Shown in pieces: positions 1 to 9,477 of a stretch of 64,000 bases of DNA (the first letter of the stretch is position 1; the number at the start of each line of letters is the position of its first letter). Under the pieces are notes generated by a model. It saw only the letters and a program-made list of their open reading frames with translations, ran no database searches and was not told where the DNA came from. The translations under genes were made by a program, and so were the position numbers. The stretch is from an uncultured Chlorobiaceae bacterium (GTDB taxonomy: Bacteria > Bacteroidota > Chlorobiia > Chlorobiales > Chlorobiaceae), in the NCBI GenBank assembly GCA_903871235.1, contig CAIQGA010000025.1, positions 19,930-83,929 on the forward strand, read 5' to 3'.

Positions 1-549
1 TGCCCAAACGACCCTGACGATGTCATGACGCTTGGTGAGGTACTGCTTGATGGCAACAAACCAAAAGTCATCGATGAGGTCTTTGTCGGAAGCTGCATGA
101 CCAACATTGGCCATTTCCGCGCTCTTGGTGAAATTTTGCGGAATCAGGGTGTCGCGCCTGTCAAGCTATGGATTGTTCCTCCCACGAAAATGGATATGAT
201 AAAATTGGTCGGAGAGGGGTATTACTCTATATTTGGTGCCTCGGGAGCCCGTATTGAACGTCCGGGATGTTCGCTCTGTATGGGTAATCAGGCAAGGGTC
301 GCCGATAATGCCGTTGTTTTTTCAACCAGTACCAGAAACTTCGATAATCGAATGGGTACCGGTGCGCAGGTCTATCTTGGTTCAGCGGAACTTGCCGCTG
401 TTTGCGCACTTCTCGGCCATTTACCCAATAGAGATGAGTATATGGAGATTTTCAGCAGACACCTCTCTGATGGAAAGGAAGAGAACATTTATCAATATCT
501 CAACTTTCATAAGCTCGAAAAATCAGAATTAGAGTTGCTTGTTGAGTAA
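1..549 (+). CDS. acnB: Aconitate hydratase B, C-terminal part (5' end outside window)
   Basis: The frame is open from base 1, so this is the 3' end of a longer gene. About 182 residues are visible. AcnB isomerises citrate and isocitrate through a [4Fe-4S] cluster; in a green sulfur bacterium it would act in the reductive TCA cycle. Visible signatures are [12 protein letters not shown] and [12 protein letters not shown], which together hold the three cluster cysteines expected of the family, followed by [14 protein letters not shown] and [15 protein letters not shown]. These match the C-terminal half of AcnB rather than AcnA or LeuC. The gene ends at a TAA and is followed by a 141-base gap before a small lipoprotein gene. 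The family is secure; only the upstream part is missing. Confidence 0.95.
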   Translation, partial: CPNDPDDVMTLGEVLLDGNKPKVIDEVFVGSCMTNIGHFRALGEILRNQGVAPVKLWIVPPTKMDMIKLVGEGYYSIFGASGARIERPGCSLCMGNQARVADNAVVFSTSTRNFDNRMGTGAQVYLGSAELAAVCALLGHLPNRDEYMEIFSRHLSDGKEENIYQYLNFHKLEKSELELLVE

Positions 550-611
550 AAAAAACATTTATTAAGGCGGGATGTGAAATTTTTTTGCATATTCCGCCAT
601 ACAGTAGGCTT

Positions 612-639
612 TTGAAAAGTCGCTGTTTTTTTTTATTAT
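612..639 (+). promoter_or_regulatory. Possible sigma-70-type promoter of the small lipoprotein gene
   Basis: TTGAAA at 612-617 and TATTAT at 634-639 are separated by 16 bases, and each matches the sigma-70 consensus at five of six positions. The site lies about 50 bases upstream of the lipoprotein start at 691. The assignment rests on sequence similarity and position only; the local sequence is T-rich, so a chance match is possible. Confidence 0.3.
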
Positions 640-690
640 TCGAGAGCTGATGAAGCTGTCAATTATCAAACAACAAAAATAATAATAGCA

Positions 691-894
691 ATGAAAAAAC
701 TTTTCATTTTCCTCTTTCTTTTGAGCTCAGTTGGTATCGTTGGCTGCGCAAAAAAAGCTGAAGCTCCTGTCGAAGCTCCTGTCGAAGCACCTGCAGCACC
801 AGCAGCAGAGGCACCAGCAGCACCTGCAGCACCTGCAGCAGAGGCACCAGCAGCACCTGCAGCACCTGCAGCAGAAGCACCAGCAGCAAAATAA
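691..894 (+). CDS. Small Ala/Pro/Glu-repeat lipoprotein
   Basis: A 67-residue protein. It has a basic start (MKK), a hydrophobic core of about 15 residues and a lipobox ending in IVGC around residue 19, so it is predicted to be exported and lipid-anchored. The mature part is only KKAEAPVEAPVEAP followed by repeats of an 11-residue Ala/Pro/Glu unit and a final Lys. Such extended, low-complexity segments act as spacers or cell-wall-spanning tethers in other lipoproteins; a specific function is not known here. The gene is monocistronic: it has its own possible promoter upstream and a strong terminator about 30 bases after the stop codon. Codon content reflects the DNA repeat. The lipobox and the independent transcription unit make it a credible gene despite its composition. 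Confidence 0.8.
   Translation: MKKLFIFLFLLSSVGIVGCAKKAEAPVEAPVEAPAAPAAEAPAAPAAPAAEAPAAPAAPAAEAPAAK
811..888 (+). repeat. 33-bp in-frame tandem repeat inside the lipoprotein gene
   Basis: Two 33-bp units (811-843 and 844-876) differ only in the last base, and a third partial unit runs to 888. Each unit encodes 11 residues of Ala, Pro and Glu. Because the period is a multiple of three, gain or loss of a unit would change protein length without a frameshift. Confidence 0.9.
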
Positions 895-921
895 GTTTCC
901 GGCTTCCCGGTTTCTTATGAC

Positions 922-958
922 AAAGAGACAGAACGAAAGTTCTGTCTCTTTTTTTTTT
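922..958 (+). terminator. Rho-independent terminator after the lipoprotein gene
   Basis: A perfect 13-bp stem (922-934 with 939-951) closes a GAAA tetraloop and runs straight into a T tract. The A/T arms also make it potentially bidirectional. Confidence 0.92.
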
Positions 959-1080
959 GTTTGAACAGGTATAAAATGGCAGCTATAGCTTATTGTGCGG
1001 CAGTGTGAATCCGGGAAATGGAAAGTGGCCAAGCCTGAAAAAGGGGAATTGAATCGAAGGGTCTAATTGAATTTTCGGAC

Positions 1081-1112
1081 AAAAAAAAAGAGGGAACTCT
1101 CGTTCGCTCTTT
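1081..1112 (-). terminator. Terminator at the end of the tRNA cluster
   Basis: The arms 1090-1097 and 1102-1109 form an 8-bp stem with one G-G mismatch around a four-base loop. On the minus strand this is followed by nine T residues (plus-strand A tract 1081-1089). It lies just downstream of the last tRNA. A T run on the plus side could let it act in both directions. Confidence 0.75.
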
Positions 1113-1123
1113 TTTTTGTTTTG

Positions 1124-1197
1124 CTGAGGAGGCAGGACTCGAACCTGCAAATTGCCTGATCCAGAATCAGGAGCCTTACCAATTTGGCCACTCCTCA
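1124..1197 (-). tRNA. tRNA-Gln (anticodon CUG)
   Basis: The minus strand folds as a cloverleaf. The acceptor arm is TGAGGAG with CTCCTCA, the discriminator is G (1124), the T arm has the GTTCGAGTC loop, and the anticodon stem CCTGA/TCAGG holds loop TTCTGGA, giving anticodon CTG. No CCA is encoded after the discriminator, so it would be added post-transcriptionally. Last tRNA of a four-gene minus-strand cluster. Confidence 0.93.
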
Positions 1198-1225
1198 ATG
1201 GTGACCTGAAGAAATGAGAACTTTG

Positions 1226-1299
1226 TGCACCCGAGAGGAGTCGAACCTCTAACCTTCTGATTCGTAGTCAGATGCTCTATCCAATTGAGCTACGGGTGC
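1226..1299 (-). tRNA. tRNA-Arg (anticodon ACG)
   Basis: Acceptor arm GCACCCG pairs with CGGGTGC, and the discriminator is A. The anticodon stem TCTGA/TCAGA carries loop CTACGAA, giving anticodon ACG, which is normally edited to ICG by TadA. The D arm reads TAGCTCAATTGGAT. CCA is not encoded. Third of four clustered tRNAs. Confidence 0.93.
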
Positions 1300-1310
1300 A
1301 TTGTTAACGG

Positions 1311-1384
1311 TAGCGTGTACGGGATTCGAACCCGTGATCTTCGCCTTGAGAGGGCGATGTCCTGGGCCACTAGACGAACACGCC
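1311..1384 (-). tRNA. tRNA-Glu (anticodon CUC)
   Basis: Acceptor arm GGCGTGT pairs with ACACGCT, with a G-U at the first pair. The typical Glu 5' segment TTCGTCTAGTGGCC is present. Anticodon stem TCGCC/GGCGA holds loop CTCTCAA, giving CTC. CCA is not encoded. Confidence 0.92.
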
Positions 1385-1419
1385 AGGTATTTACTCTATT
1401 CCAATTTTTCTCAACTCTG

Positions 1420-1493
1420 TGGGCCCTGTAGGACTTGAACCTACGACCCAGCGATTATGAGTCGCTTGCTCTGACCAACTGAGCTAAGGGCCC
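1420..1493 (-). tRNA. tRNA-Ile2 (anticodon CAU, lysidine type)
   Basis: Acceptor arm GGGCCCT pairs with AGGGCCC. Anticodon stem AGCGA/TCGCT holds loop CTCATAA, giving CAT. The body (CTTAGCTCAGTTGG... and GCGACTCATAATCGC) follows the E. coli ileX/ileY pattern rather than initiator or elongator Met tRNA. It is therefore called the AUA-decoding Ile tRNA whose C34 is changed to lysidine by TilS. An elongator Met assignment is the alternative. First tRNA of the cluster. Confidence 0.85.
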
Positions 1494-1518
1494 TCAATGC
1501 TTGGCTTTAGAGGCAGTT

Positions 1519-1547
1519 AATATAATGCTTCGCCAATAATATCCAAA
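1519..1547 (-). promoter_or_regulatory. Possible promoter of the four-tRNA cluster
   Basis: On the minus strand a TATATT box (1519-1524) is preceded by a 17-base spacer and a weak TTTGGA -35 element (1542-1547). It would start transcription shortly upstream of tRNA-Ile2 at 1493. It lies in the gap after the murA stop, so read-through from murA is also possible. Confidence 0.3.
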
Positions 1548-1574
1548 CAAATAATCATCTTTTTTTTATAGAAA

Positions 1575-2846
1575 TTAAAATTCGCTGTACTTCTCGCGGC
1601 TGATATCGGCTCCGAGGCTGTTCAGTTTTGTTTCAATTCGTTCATATCCACGGTCGAGGTGGTAAACTCTCAGCACTTCCGTTGTGCCGTCAGCTACAAG
1701 TCCTGCAAGAACAAGACTTGCCGATGCTCTCAAATCGGTCGACATAACTTTTGTGCCTGAAAGTGGCTGGGGTCCGTGAACAATCGCCTGATTTTTATGA
1801 ATTTCGATATGGGCGCCAAGCCGGTTCAACTCTGGAATATGGTTAAAGCGCTCATGATAGACCTTGTCGGTAACATGACTTGTTCCTTCTGCCTGGGTCA
1901 TCAAGGCAATCCATTGGGCCTGCATGTCGGTCGGAAAGGATGGGTAAGGTTTTGCCGTGACATCTGTCGGAACGAGTTTTTCAGGACTTTTCAGGGTGAT
2001 GCTGTTTTCAGTTGTTTCAATGCGGCAACCCGCGTGGACAAATTTTTTCAGCACCGCCTTCATCTGTTCAGGCTCAACACCGTTGATGGTAATGTCACCT
2101 CCGGTTATGGCAGCGGCTGCAAGCAGGGTACCGGCTTCGATTCGGTCAAAAACATTATGAAATTCAATCGCATTGAGTTTACTGGCTCCCTCTATTTCAA
2201 GTTCGGTTGTGCCTGTTCCCTTGATTGTTGCACCCATGGCGATGAGAAATTTGCAGAGGGTTTCAATTTCAGGCTCAGCCGCCGCATTACTGATGGTTGT
2301 GGTGCCTTCGGCAAGTACAGCCGCCATGAGAGCATTTCCTGTTGCCCCGACAGAAGAGATCGGAAAATCGATATGGCCGCCTCGCAGTTTACCATTTGGA
2401 GCTGTGGCATCAATAAATCCGGTTTCAATGGTGATTATGGCACCAAGTTTTTCCATGGCCATTAAATGAAGGTCGATGGGGCGCGGCCCGAAAGCACATC
2501 CTCCGGGGAGAGAGACCCTCGCATGGCCAAATCTCGCAAGCATCGGTCCGAGCACATAGATTGATGCCCTCATTTTATTGACCAGCTCATAAGGTGCCTG
2601 AACATTTTTCACGTTTTTTGATGAGACCTTCAGGGTGTTTTGCTCAAAAGTTGTTTCAGCACCAAGGTGGTGCAGGAGGTGGGTAAACGTTGTTATATCA
2701 ACCAGATCAGGAATCTGATGAAGAGTAAAGGTACCTTCTCCGGTAAGCAGTGTTGCGGCAATGATCGGCAGGGAGGCATTTTTTGATCCCGAGGCGGTGA
2801 TGCTTCCGGAAATCCGGCGACCACCTCTTATGACAAGCTTGTCCAT
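1575..2846 (-). CDS. murA: UDP-N-acetylglucosamine 1-carboxyvinyltransferase
   Basis: MurA transfers enolpyruvate from PEP to UDP-GlcNAc, the first committed step of peptidoglycan synthesis, in the cytoplasm. The 423-residue product matches the usual family length. It has the N-terminal MDKLVIRGG and [15 protein letters not shown] segment (UDP-GlcNAc binding) and the active-site loop [15 protein letters not shown]. The Cys there aligns with E. coli Cys115, so the enzyme is of the fosfomycin-sensitive type by that criterion. The frame is open 35 codons further upstream, to 2951, but that extension is unlike the family, so the internal ATG at 2844-2846 was chosen. No clear ribosome-binding site is visible. 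The gene is divergent from the EnvC-like gene. Confidence 0.95.
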   Translation of the reverse strand: MDKLVIRGGRRISGSITASGSKNASLPIIAATLLTGEGTFTLHQIPDLVDITTFTHLLHHLGAETTFEQNTLKVSSKNVKNVQAPYELVNKMRASIYVLGPMLARFGHARVSLPGGCAFGPRPIDLHLMAMEKLGAIITIETGFIDATAPNGKLRGGHIDFPISSVGATGNALMAAVLAEGTTTISNAAAEPEIETLCKFLIAMGATIKGTGTTELEIEGASKLNAIEFHNVFDRIEAGTLLAAAAITGGDITINGVEPEQMKAVLKKFVHAGCRIETTENSITLKSPEKLVPTDVTAKPYPSFPTDMQAQWIALMTQAEGTSHVTDKVYHERFNHIPELNRLGAHIEIHKNQAIVHGPQPLSGTKVMSTDLRASASLVLAGLVADGTTEVLRVYHLDRGYERIETKLNSLGADISREKYSEF

Positions 2847-3044
2847 GTAATTGATAACGCTGATGAAAAACGGATAGTTACTATTATTTAAGCTCAAGAA
2901 AAACAAATTATTTTTTTCTCTGACCGTTTGCGAAGAAATGATTTTATCCATTACCTTAAACGGATGTTCTTGTTGTGTTTTTCAATACGTTCTTCTTGCC
3001 ATGTTCCTGTAAAAGAGTTGAATTTTAATGCCTCTGGATTTTTT

Positions 3045-4556
3045 ATGACCTTTATTTACCCACCTGTTTTTTTTTCAAGGGTGTTGCGGACAGCAGCCCT
3101 CCTTTTTTTGCTTTTGGCGGGTATGTCACCCTCAGCAGCAGCCACATTGCCGCGGAACAGTGAGATATCAAGGATAACGAAAGAGCGTGCCGCAGTAGAG
3201 CAAACCCTCGCAAGCCTGAAACTGCAACTTGAGGAGTATCAGTCAAAACTGCATTCGACAACCATCAAGGAGTCGCGCTCCTTCAGGGTACTTGAAAATA
3301 TTCGCAGCCAGATTTCAGTGCTTGAAAGGATGATTGGTGAAAACCAGAGCTATCTTAAAAAGCTTGACAGGGATATTGATCGTTTGCGGAATGAGTTTCA
3401 GGGAAATCGCCGCCTTTACGGTCAAGTTTCCGATGATTTCAGCAGGACAGCGGTTTCTGCTTACAAATACGGCAGAAACAGGGATATAGAGCATTTTTTT
3501 GCTGCAGGATCAGTCTCCAAGGCTCTGGTTCGTGCGCAATATATGGGCTTTTTCAGCCGGGCAGTCCATCGTAATGTTGATAATTTGCAGCAGGTTGCCA
3601 TCAAGCTTGAAAACAGCCAGCGTGCGCTTGAACAAAGCTACCGGCAAAAAACTGAAACGGTCAGGGATCAGGAGCGGCAGTTAAAAAGTTGGGCAGCCAG
3701 TCAAAAAGAAAAAGAGGCGGTGCTTGACGCTCTAAGGAAAAACAAGCAGGAATACCGCTTGCAGCTTGCCTCTGTCCAGAAAAAACGCAGACAACTGCAA
3801 TCAAGGATAGAGTCGTTGATTCTTGCCGAGCAGCGTGCACTGGAGGCAGAGCGTGAGCGCCAGAGAAAAATTTTTGAAGCAAAGCGCTTGCAATTAAAGC
3901 GGTTACAAGCGAAACGCCTTGAGTCACAACGCCTTGAAGCAAATCGCATTAAGGCTCAACGCATGGAGTCTGTTCGTCTTGAAGCTGAACAGGCGCGTGT
4001 GAAAAAAGGAACATTATCCCGCAGGATACAGAAGCCGATGATTGCTAAAAAAGAGATTGCAGAGGTGCCGGCAACAACTGAGCAGAGCCCGGAAAAAGAG
4101 AGTGTTGCTCCTCTGCCCAATATAGACTCTCCTGAACTTGAACGGGTTTCTGCTGATTTTGAACGTGCATCAGGCTCGCTGCCATGGCCTGTGAAGAACG
4201 GTGTTATTGCACACAGGTTTGGATCGGTTGAAGACAAGGATCTGAAGATAGTCACAACCAATAACGGAATCGATATTTCCGTTCCTGCCAGCACCCGCGT
4301 AAGGGCAGTTTCCGGTGGCAAAGTGGTTCAGATTGCCTTTCTTCCTACGTTCGGCAATATTGTCATTATCCGTCATCCAAAATCCTATTTTACCGTCTAT
4401 GCTAATCTTGGTGCATTAAATGTTGTCAAGGACGAGCTTGTAACATCACAGCAACAGCTTGGCGTTTCGGGCAGAATGGCCGAAGGTGGTTCAATTGTCC
4501 ATTTTGAGATATGGAAAGGGCGTGCCAAGCAGAATCCTGCAAAGTGGCTACGATAA
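3045..4556 (+). CDS. EnvC-like murein hydrolase activator (coiled coil plus degenerate M23/LytM domain)
   Basis: A 503-residue exported protein. The start at 3045 gives a proper signal peptide (VLRTAALLFLLLAGMSPSAAA); the frame extends to 2928 but that part has no export signal. Residues about 35-290 are predicted coiled coil rich in Glu, Arg, Gln and Lys, including Arg/Leu/Gln-rich repeats (RLEANRIKAQRMESVRLEAE). The C-terminal 130 residues are a LytM fold. The usual zinc ligands are not all there: NNGIDISVP replaces HxGxD, VYANL replaces YxHL, and only VHFEIWKG keeps the final His. This matches EnvC-type proteins, which activate amidases at the septum rather than cutting peptidoglycan themselves. 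It is close to murA but divergent from it. Confidence 0.82.
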   Translation: MTFIYPPVFFSRVLRTAALLFLLLAGMSPSAAATLPRNSEISRITKERAAVEQTLASLKLQLEEYQSKLHSTTIKESRSFRVLENIRSQISVLERMIGENQSYLKKLDRDIDRLRNEFQGNRRLYGQVSDDFSRTAVSAYKYGRNRDIEHFFAAGSVSKALVRAQYMGFFSRAVHRNVDNLQQVAIKLENSQRALEQSYRQKTETVRDQERQLKSWAASQKEKEAVLDALRKNKQEYRLQLASVQKKRRQLQSRIESLILAEQRALEAERERQRKIFEAKRLQLKRLQAKRLESQRLEANRIKAQRMESVRLEAEQARVKKGTLSRRIQKPMIAKKEIAEVPATTEQSPEKESVAPLPNIDSPELERVSADFERASGSLPWPVKNGVIAHRFGSVEDKDLKIVTTNNGIDISVPASTRVRAVSGGKVVQIAFLPTFGNIVIIRHPKSYFTVYANLGALNVVKDELVTSQQQLGVSGRMAEGGSIVHFEIWKGRAKQNPAKWLR

Positions 4557-4632
4557 AAAGCAATCTGGCAAAAAGGGAGGGGCTGCAAAAATGTTCGGCT
4601 CTTCTATTCTTTAATGTTTATGTGGTTCCATT

Positions 4633-5466
4633 ATGAAGGTTCAGGATCTCCAGCTCAATTACCCGATGGTCGAGGATATTCTCAAGGCATTTCTTTTCAA
4701 CGAGATTCGCAAGTTCAACTTCCGCTCGGTTGTTCTGGGGCTTTCGGGAGGTATTGATTCCGCAGTTGTTTGCGAACTTGCCGTTCGTGCACTTGGCCGG
4801 GAGAATGTGCTGGGGCTCATGATGCCCTATGCCTCAAGCAGTAAGGAAAGTCTTGAACATGCTGAGCTTATGATCCGTAAACTCGGCATAGAGGCTGAAG
4901 AAATGCCGATTACGCCGGTTGTTGACGCTTTTTTTTCATCTGTGCCCCAGGGACAGTTGTTGAGAAGGGGTAATATCATGGCCCGTACGAGAATGGTTTT
5001 TCTTTATGATGTTTCGGCAAGGGATGGCCGTCTTGTGACGGGCACGAGCAATAAAACAGAGTTGCTTCTTGGTTACGGCACCATGTTTGGTGACATGGCT
5101 TCAGCCATCAATCCGGTCGGCGATCTCTATAAAACCCAGTTGAGGGGTCTTGCCCGCCACCTCGACATTCCGGAGCCAATTATTGACAAAGCACCTTCGG
5201 CTGATCTCTGGGAAGGGCAGAGCGATGAGGAGGAACTTGGATTCAGCTATGAGTCGGTTGATCTCCTCCTCTACATGATGCTTGAAAAGCGGATGGATAA
5301 AACCGCCATCCTTGGTGAGGGGTTGCCGGAACCCTTTTATGACCGTGTCAGGAAAATGGTTGTTCGGAACCAGTACAAGAGGATGATGCCAGTTATTGCC
5401 AAACTCTCCGCACGAACCCCCGGCATTGATTTTCGCTACGCAAGGGATTGGCAGGAGGTAATGTAG
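4633..5466 (+). CDS. nadE: NH3-dependent NAD+ synthetase
   Basis: The enzyme amidates deamido-NAD to NAD+ using ATP and ammonia, the last step of NAD synthesis. The 277-residue product contains the PP-loop [16 protein letters not shown] near residue 40 and later [14 protein letters not shown] and [14 protein letters not shown], typical of NadE. No N-terminal glutaminase/nitrilase domain is present, so it is the ammonia-dependent form. ATG 4633 lies 76 bases after the EnvC-like gene. nadB follows in the opposite orientation, and nadA lies about 9 kb away. Confidence 0.95.
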   Translation: MKVQDLQLNYPMVEDILKAFLFNEIRKFNFRSVVLGLSGGIDSAVVCELAVRALGRENVLGLMMPYASSSKESLEHAELMIRKLGIEAEEMPITPVVDAFFSSVPQGQLLRRGNIMARTRMVFLYDVSARDGRLVTGTSNKTELLLGYGTMFGDMASAINPVGDLYKTQLRGLARHLDIPEPIIDKAPSADLWEGQSDEEELGFSYESVDLLLYMMLEKRMDKTAILGEGLPEPFYDRVRKMVVRNQYKRMMPVIAKLSARTPGIDFRYARDWQEVM

Positions 5467-5486
5467 GGACACGCCATGGCGTGTCC
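5467..5486. repeat. Perfect 20-bp palindrome between nadE and nadB
   Basis: GGACACGCCATGGCGTGTCC is its own reverse complement. It lies between two convergent genes, directly after the nadE stop. A related inverted repeat (core CACGCC...GGCGTG) is found at 60032-60047. It may be a dispersed REP-like element; no T tract follows, so it is not a classical terminator. Confidence 0.7.
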
Positions 5487-5518
5487 TTACAATGAGCCGA
5501 GTTATGATAACACGGTTG

Positions 5519-7114
5519 TTAAAACGACCTCAGTACGGTGTCGATCAAAAAATGGGTGTCGTCCTTGCATGGATAATCGGTTGTATAATGCAGCCCCCTT
5601 GATTCACGGCGCTTGATGGCGCTTTGGATGATAAGGCTTGCAACCTTGATGATATTTCTCAGTTCAAGAATCTGTGTTGTGATCTTTGTTTTTTTGTAAT
5701 AGGACTCTGTCTCCTCTTTGAGAAAATCAATCCGGCGGTTCGCACGTTGCAGGCGAAGGTCGCTGCGCACAATACCGACATAGTCGTTCATCACCTGCTG
5801 CGCCTCCCGCTTGTTGTGCGATACCAGAATCCACTCCTCTGAATTGACCGTCCCCGTATCATCCCAGTCAGGAAAATCAATACTGTTGTCACGCTTGTTC
5901 ACCTCTTCAGAGATAGCAAGATATGACCTCCATGCAAAAACAAGAGCTTCAAGCAGGGAGTTGCTTGCCAGGCGGTTTGCTCCGTGAACTCCGGTACAAC
6001 TCGTCTCTCCGCAGGCATAAAGGCGTGCTATGGTGCTTCGTCCCCTCTTGTCGGTTCGTACACCGCCGCACGAATAGTGTGCAGCAGGAACGACGGGAAT
6101 CATCTCCCTCGTCATGTCGATGCCAAAACTGAGGCAGGTCTGGTAGATATTGGGAAAATGCTCCCTTGTTTTTTCAGGATCAATATGCGTCACATCAAGG
6201 AATACGCACTCTTCACCGCTTTTTTTGATCTCTGAGTCAATGGCGCGGGCCACAATATCGCGCGGTGCCAGGTTCAGTCGTTTATCATACTTGTGCATGA
6301 ATTCCTGACCATTTTTCAGTCTCAAAATTCCTCCGAATCCCCGGACAGCTTCCGAAATCAAAAACGATTTTGCTTTCGGGTGGTAAAGAGCTGTTGGATG
6401 AAACTGGATGAACTCCATATTGGCAATTTCAGCTCCGGCGCGGTATGCCATTGCTACACCGTCTCCGGTGGCAATTTCCGGGTTGGTCGTATAGGGATAG
6501 ATTTGACCGAGCCCACCGGAGGCGAGCATGGTAATTTTAGCGAGAATTTTTTTTGGTTGCCGCTGTTTTGAGTCGAGCACGTAGGCTCCATAACAGTTGA
6601 TGTCGTTTGTTTTGATACCAAGATGATGCTCTGTGAGCAACTCGATGGCAAAGTGGTGTTCAAGCAGGGTGATATTGGGATGGCTGTTGACACGATTGAG
6701 AAGGGCCGTTTCAACCTCCCGTCCGGTCAAATCCTGTGCATGGACAATGCGGCTTCTCGAATGACCACCCTCCTTGCCAAGATGGAGCTGCTCATTGTCG
6801 GAAGTTGTAAAGTTGACACCAAGCTCCTTGAGGCGCTCGATATGCTGCGGTCCCTCCTCAACCATGAGTGAGACCATTTCGACGTTACACAGCCCGGCAC
6901 CGGCATCAAGGGTGTCGGCAATATGCAGCTCAGCACTGTCGTTACGGTCGATGGTTGCGGCGATTCCGCCCTGCGCCCAGTTGGTATTCGAGGTGGAACT
7001 TTCTTTTTTTGTGATGATCGTTACCTTGGCATGGTCGGCCATAGAAATGGCAAAATAGAGTCCACCTATGCCGCTGCCGATCACCAGGACGTCAGTTTTG
7101 ATCGATTCAGTCAT
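5519..7114 (-). CDS. nadB: L-aspartate oxidase
   Basis: NadB oxidises L-aspartate to iminoaspartate with FAD, and NadA then makes quinolinate from it. The 531-residue product begins with the dinucleotide-binding [14 protein letters not shown] and has NWAQGGIAA, the succinate-dehydrogenase-like [12 protein letters not shown], a YSCGGV segment and [25 protein letters not shown], all typical of NadB. The C-terminal helical domain is complete. It lies 6 bases downstream of pdaD on the same strand and is probably cotranscribed with it. Confidence 0.95.
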   Translation of the reverse strand: MTESIKTDVLVIGSGIGGLYFAISMADHAKVTIITKKESSTSNTNWAQGGIAATIDRNDSAELHIADTLDAGAGLCNVEMVSLMVEEGPQHIERLKELGVNFTTSDNEQLHLGKEGGHSRSRIVHAQDLTGREVETALLNRVNSHPNITLLEHHFAIELLTEHHLGIKTNDINCYGAYVLDSKQRQPKKILAKITMLASGGLGQIYPYTTNPEIATGDGVAMAYRAGAEIANMEFIQFHPTALYHPKAKSFLISEAVRGFGGILRLKNGQEFMHKYDKRLNLAPRDIVARAIDSEIKKSGEECVFLDVTHIDPEKTREHFPNIYQTCLSFGIDMTREMIPVVPAAHYSCGGVRTDKRGRSTIARLYACGETSCTGVHGANRLASNSLLEALVFAWRSYLAISEEVNKRDNSIDFPDWDDTGTVNSEEWILVSHNKREAQQVMNDYVGIVRSDLRLQRANRRIDFLKEETESYYKKTKITTQILELRNIIKVASLIIQSAIKRRESRGLHYTTDYPCKDDTHFLIDTVLRSF

Positions 7115-7120
7115 AACTAA

Positions 7121-7666
7121 TTACGGTAGAAGAACTGCGCACGAAATGACCGTTGTCCAGAGGCCATTCTGGCCTTCTGCGGTTTCGGTGATGTTGTATG
7201 AATTAATAATTTTGCCACTCATCTTGTAAATACCCTCACGCTCATCCCAATCTTTGTTAGGATCAAATTCAATGCCGAGAGTGGTCGCAAGCATTGTTGC
7301 CGCCAGATCTTCGGCATATTCACCCGACTGTTCAGCGGACTCACCGTAGGGGTGGTGTTCTGACAGATAGCCGTACTGTGTTTCGTCGGCAGGAATTGCG
7401 ACGCCGACCGAAGCTGCAATCAGGCGGTTGAATTCATTGGTCGAGTTACGCGCCATGACGGCAAAGGTGATTTGCCCAGGAGAGAGAAGCTTGATACCCT
7501 CTTCCAGGCTGACGCGCTCACAATGGGGCGGAAAAATACTTGATACCGTAACCAGATTGCATTTTTCGATTTTTGCCTCTCTCAGGGCAAGCTCGAATGA
7601 GGAGAGATATTCTTTGTGTCTTCCCACACCTTTGGTGAAAAATACTTTTGATGGGACAAATGACAA
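7121..7666 (-). CDS. pdaD: Pyruvoyl-dependent arginine decarboxylase
   Basis: The enzyme decarboxylates arginine to agmatine, the first step to polyamines. The 181-residue proenzyme has the family segments [17 protein letters not shown] and [11 protein letters not shown]. Self-cleavage before the second Ser of VSS would produce a short beta chain and an alpha chain with an N-terminal pyruvoyl group. [18 protein letters not shown] follows, as in archaeal and Chlorobi homologues. It precedes nadB by 6 bases, so polyamine and NAD synthesis genes appear to be co-expressed, although no direct metabolic link is shown. Confidence 0.92.
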   Translation of the reverse strand: MSFVPSKVFFTKGVGRHKEYLSSFELALREAKIEKCNLVTVSSIFPPHCERVSLEEGIKLLSPGQITFAVMARNSTNEFNRLIAASVGVAIPADETQYGYLSEHHPYGESAEQSGEYAEDLAATMLATTLGIEFDPNKDWDEREGIYKMSGKIINSYNITETAEGQNGLWTTVISCAVLLP

Positions 7667-7748
7667 TGCCGTGCCTCCGGATTAATAAGGTTTGTTTGAA
7701 GCGTTTTCTCTGCCGAAATCAGCGAATTATAGAAAAAAGCGGTCGCAT

Positions 7749-8966
7749 TCAAAATGTTTTTCTTGTGGCCACTTTGAAAAACTTCCTTTTGCCAGCCTTG
7801 ATGATTTTCGGTTCAATGCTGAACTCAATCAGCTCGGCAATTTCTTCGATTTTTCTCTCATCAATCAGCACCGATTTCTGCTGAATCATTCTTCGTGCAT
7901 CACTTTTTGAAACGGCAGCGCCAAGGGTCATTAAAAGGTCGATGATCGGCATTGAGAGGTCGTCAAACTCAAAAAGCTCAATATTATCAGGCGCTTTTTT
8001 GTGGATAAAGAGCTGGTCAAAGTGGACTTCAGCCCCTTCAGCCTCCTCCATTGAAGAGTAGAGCGCCACAATTCCTTTTGCAAGCGCCCGTTTGGCCGTT
8101 CTTGGGTTTGTTGTTATCTGCCCAAGAATTTCGGTACTGCCAGAGGCTGCGCCGGACAGCAGAAGTTTGCAGTAGGTCTCAATGAGTGTATCAGGAATGG
8201 AGAGCACCTTGCCATAGATATCGGACGGAGTGTCGTTGAAACAAATGGCATTGCCAAGTGATTTTGACATTTTTTCTCCTCCAGCCGTGCCAACAAGCAG
8301 CGGCATGGTGATGCAGACCTGGGGCGCAATGCCGTACTCCCGCTGCAGGTCACGACCGACAAGAAGGTTGAATTTCTGGTCGGTACCGCCAAGCTCGACA
8401 TCGTTTTTCAGATGGACCGAATCCATTCCCTGGGCAAGGGGATAGAGGAACTCGTGAATAGAAATCGGTTCCTGAGCACGATAGCGCCGTTCGAAGTCGT
8501 CACGCTCAAGCATCCGTGCCACCGTGTAGTGGCTTGAAAGACGGACGACGTCGGCAAAACTCATCTTTCCAAGCCAGTCGGAGTTATAGCAGATTGTCGT
8601 TTTCTCCGGGTCAAGAATCTTTGAAGCCTGTTCAAAATAGCTGATACCGTTTTCTCGTGCCTCTTCGGCTGAGAGCTGCGGTCTTGTTTTGCTCTTTCCG
8701 GAAGGGTCGCCGATCATGGCGGTGAAGTCGCCAATGATCAAAATCGCTTCATGGCCGAGATTCTGGAATTCCCTGAGTTTGCGCAGCACGACCGAGTGGC
8801 CAAGGTGCAAATCAGGTCGAGAGGGATCGGCGCCAAGCTTTATTTTGAGCGGTCGGCCACTCTTCAGGCTCTGGCGCAGTTTTTGTTCAAGTTCGTCGAG
8901 GCTGATAATTTCTATGGTATTGCCAACAATAATATCAAGCTGTTCCTGTACTGATGGAAAAAGCAT
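7749..8966 (-). CDS. tyrS: Tyrosyl-tRNA synthetase
   Basis: This class I enzyme charges tRNA-Tyr. The 405-residue product has the HIGH-type motif [26 protein letters not shown], the KMSKS motif ([11 protein letters not shown]) and a C-terminal S4-like RNA-binding domain ([18 protein letters not shown]). The size and motif spacing suit the longer TyrZ-type enzyme. The frame extends to 9035, but the ATG at 8966 has a purine-rich GAGAGAG about 8-10 bases upstream and agrees with family N-termini, so it was chosen. The gene lies 25 bases downstream of smpB. Confidence 0.95.
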   Translation of the reverse strand: MLFPSVQEQLDIIVGNTIEIISLDELEQKLRQSLKSGRPLKIKLGADPSRPDLHLGHSVVLRKLREFQNLGHEAILIIGDFTAMIGDPSGKSKTRPQLSAEEARENGISYFEQASKILDPEKTTICYNSDWLGKMSFADVVRLSSHYTVARMLERDDFERRYRAQEPISIHEFLYPLAQGMDSVHLKNDVELGGTDQKFNLLVGRDLQREYGIAPQVCITMPLLVGTAGGEKMSKSLGNAICFNDTPSDIYGKVLSIPDTLIETYCKLLLSGAASGSTEILGQITTNPRTAKRALAKGIVALYSSMEEAEGAEVHFDQLFIHKKAPDNIELFEFDDLSMPIIDLLMTLGAAVSKSDARRMIQQKSVLIDERKIEEIAELIEFSIEPKIIKAGKRKFFKVATRKTF

Positions 8967-8991
8967 CTGAATTCTCTCTCTTTTTTTTGTT

Positions 8992-9465
8992 TTAGTATTG
9001 CTTTCTGATTTGTTCCATCTGCCGCTGGTTTTCACGTGCTTTAATGGTTTCTCGCTTGTCGTAGAGCTTTTTGCCTTTCGCTATGGCAAGCTCAATTTTC
9101 AAGAGTCCTTTCGAGTTAAAAAACGCTTTCAGCGGTACCAGTGTGAGCCCTTTTTCACTGATTTTAGCCTCTATTTTGCGGATCTCCGCTTTGTGCAGCA
9201 GCAACTTCCGGCTCCGTTTCGCTTCAATCAGCTCCATCCGGTTATGTTCATAAGGGGTAATCTGCATGCCTTCAAGCCAGATCTCATTACGAAGGATGAT
9301 GGCAAAGCTTTCACTCAGGCTGGCTTGCCCCAGGCGTACCGATTTAACTTCACTGCCAAAAAGCTGGATACCGACAACGAGGGTATCAAGAATTTCAAAT
9401 TCGTAACGGGCCTTTCTGTTTTGAATGGCCTGGACGTATTGCGGAATATGCTGTTTTTTTGCCAC
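8992..9465 (-). CDS. smpB: SsrA-binding protein
   Basis: SmpB binds tmRNA and is essential for trans-translation, the rescue of stalled ribosomes. The 157-residue protein shows the family signatures [45 protein letters not shown], the [10 protein letters not shown] segment and the basic C-terminal tail ([14 protein letters not shown]), which enters the decoding centre. It lies between tyrS and the FAD oxidase on the same strand with short gaps. The tmRNA gene itself is not seen in this window. Confidence 0.96.
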   Translation of the reverse strand: MAKKQHIPQYVQAIQNRKARYEFEILDTLVVGIQLFGSEVKSVRLGQASLSESFAIILRNEIWLEGMQITPYEHNRMELIEAKRSRKLLLHKAEIRKIEAKISEKGLTLVPLKAFFNSKGLLKIELAIAKGKKLYDKRETIKARENQRQMEQIRKQY

Positions 9466-9477
9466 AGTGACCTGGGT

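Noticed and set aside
566..598. 11-bp hairpin after acnB (GGCGGGATGTG / CATATTCCGCC)
   Set aside because: It includes two G-U pairs, the T run is inside the loop, and no T tract follows, so it was not called a terminator.
1420..1493. CAT-anticodon tRNA as elongator or initiator Met
   Set aside because: Body and anticodon-stem sequence follow the Ile2 (ileX/ileY) pattern, so Ile2 was preferred.
1956..2470. Long plus-strand open frames inside murA
   Set aside because: They are shadows of the murA frame; the same holds for long antisense frames within other genes of the window.
2847..2951. 35-codon N-terminal extension of murA
   Set aside because: Family members start at MDKLVIRG; the extension overlaps the upstream divergent region and has no family similarity.
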